A stretch of DNA of 19,729 nt. Origin: Saccoglossus kowalevskii (lineage: Eukaryota; Hemichordata; Enteropneusta; Harrimaniidae). A program made the translations under genes and the position numbers. Where the stretch lies: the NCBI RefSeq assembly GCF_000003605.2, contig NW_003157156.1:1-19729 (forward strand), read 5' to 3'. Shown one piece after another: positions 19,202 to 19,729 of the stretch (positions are counted from its first letter, which is position 1; each line of letters starts with the position of its first letter). The notes beneath the pieces were generated by a model. The model saw only the letters and a program-made list of their open reading frames with translations. It was not told the origin of the DNA and made no database searches.

Positions 19202-19729
19202 ACATTGTCTCAATCACTCTATGATATGATGAGTAATGCATTGCGTCAATCACACTATGATACGGTGAGTAATGCATTGTCTCAATAACACTCTGATATG
19301 GTGAGTAATGCATTGTCTCAATCACACTTTGATATGGTGAGTAATACATTGTCTCAATCACACTATGATATGGTGAGTAATGCGTTGTCTCAATCACACT
19401 ATGATACGGTGAGTAATGCATTGTCTCAATCACTCTATGGTATGGTGAGTAATGCATTGTCTCAATCACACTATAATACGGTGAGTAATGCATTGTCTCA
19501 ATCACTCTATGATATGGTGAGTAATGCATTGTCTCAATAACACTATGATATGGTGAGTAATGCATTGTCTCAATCACACTATGATACGGTGAGTAATGCA
19601 TTGTCTCAATCACACTATAATATGGTGAGTAACGCATTGTCTCAATCACTCTATGATATGGTGAGTAATGCATTTGTCTCATAACACTATGACATGGGTT
19701 AGTAATGCATTGTCTCAATCGCACTATGA
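19202..19729 (+). repeat. Twin of 4330-4885 running to the window end
   Basis: The run 19202-19565 appears identical to 4330-4693. After a one-unit deletion relative to the partner it continues to the edge of the window. The last 60 bp contain three one-base changes (GCATTTGTC, CTCATAAC, GACATGGGTTAG) that the partner lacks. This is either real drift or lower base accuracy. Confidence 0.83.

Larger units (their letters stand above)
1..19729 (+). repeat. 36-bp tandem satellite array, about 548 units, filling the whole window
   Basis: The same 36-bp unit recurs without interruption and always in one orientation. An exact example of the common form is 186-221. With base 1 at the A of AGTAAT, the landmarks are AGTAATGCATTG (1-12), TCTCAATC (13-20), ACACTATG (21-28) and ATATGGTG (29-36). 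The unit is 13/36 GC. It contains the perfect palindrome AATGCATT (4-11) and an NsiI-type ATGCAT site (5-10). Most copies differ from it at one to four bases, and only a few per kilobase carry a one-base indel. No stretch of even 100 bases is unrelated to the unit, so there is no intergenic or flanking sequence to annotate. Both window ends lie inside the array. Repeat identity is read directly; the eukaryotic heterochromatic setting is inferred. I do not recognise the satellite family by name. Confidence 0.98.

Noticed and set aside
1-19729. CRISPR array (36 bp is a common CRISPR repeat length)
   Set aside because: There are no spacers. The units abut directly, and there is no leader or cas gene.
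1-19729. Repetitive bacterial surface or adhesin gene, or minisatellite inside a coding exon
   Set aside because: Fixed in-frame stops on both strands, frequent one-base indels, and no signal peptide, anchor or unique domain in 19.7 kb.
1-19729. Transposable element or helitron-derived array
   Set aside because: No terminal repeats, target-site duplications, polymerase, transposase or non-satellite insertions were found on either strand.
1-19729. AP-1-like (TGAGTAA) and homeodomain-like (TAATGCATT) sites as regulatory elements
   Set aside because: Both are part of the monomer and so repeat hundreds of times. Matches are imperfect or low in information, and nothing around them points to a regulated gene.
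1-19729. Telomeric or simple-sequence repeat
   Set aside because: The unit is 36 bp with complex sequence; no TTAGGG-type or di-/trinucleotide run is present.

Overview
The window is satellite DNA from end to end. A 36-bp unit is repeated head-to-tail about 548 times (19,729 / 36 = 548.0), always in the same orientation. I found no unique sequence, gene, RNA gene, transposon, or flank. Both ends of the window cut through the array, so the real array is longer. The unit is about 36% GC. Its landmarks are AGTAATGCATTG (unit bases 1-12), the TCTCAATCACAC region (about 13-24), and CTATGATATGGTG (24-36). A copy matching the common form exactly lies at 186-221. The organism cannot be named from this. 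Array length, multi-level repeat hierarchy, and many CG/TG and CG/CA alternates suggest a eukaryotic chromosome with heterochromatin, such as a centromeric, subtelomeric, or interstitial satellite block. That is inference.

Above the 36-bp level there is a clear higher-order repeat (HOR). Individual 36-mers carry fixed diagnostic variants that recur in a fixed order. I reconstruct an ancestral HOR of 30 units (1,080 bp) and number its units 1-30. The best landmark is unit 21 (AGTAATGTAATGTCTCAG, then TTATAC). It starts at 222, 1409, 2056, 5261, 6127, 7027, 7890, 8070, 8790, 9943, 10807, 11887, 13003, 13507, 15884, 16244, 17324, 18223 and 18871. Spacings are near-exact multiples of 36, and two are exactly 1,080. 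Full 30-unit copies are 10807-11886 and 16244-17323. Other copies are derivatives that lost or duplicated whole units (24, 25, 20, 19, 18, 14 or 5 units).

Layout: 1-1885, two rearranged HOR copies with an internal 3-unit duplication and an indel-rich tail; 1886-5260, a long stretch almost free of unit 21, with local amplification of units 1-4; 5261-9942, mixed derivatives with an indel cluster, a 5-unit tandem duplication, and a private two-unit module; 9943-12210, the most regular HOR block; 12211-13506, a divergent patch; 13507-14465, a copy of the 1.9-2.4 kb region plus a shortened piece; 14466-15877, an 863-bp tandem duplication; 15878-17945, a second regular HOR block ending in a 19-unit derivative; 17946-19729, a rearranged tail repeating the 4.3-4.9 kb region.

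Long open frames exist on both strands, but only because 36 is divisible by 3 and one frame per strand of the common unit lacks a stop. HOR-fixed stops (units 23 and 30 on the + strand, unit 18 on the - strand) and single-base indels interrupt them. I call no protein-coding gene. The most interesting signals are the HOR itself, near-identical blocks kilobases apart, a strong 5'-splice-donor-like motif in nearly every unit on the + strand, and the observation that all nine TG/CA dinucleotides in the unit occur as CG in at least one copy.
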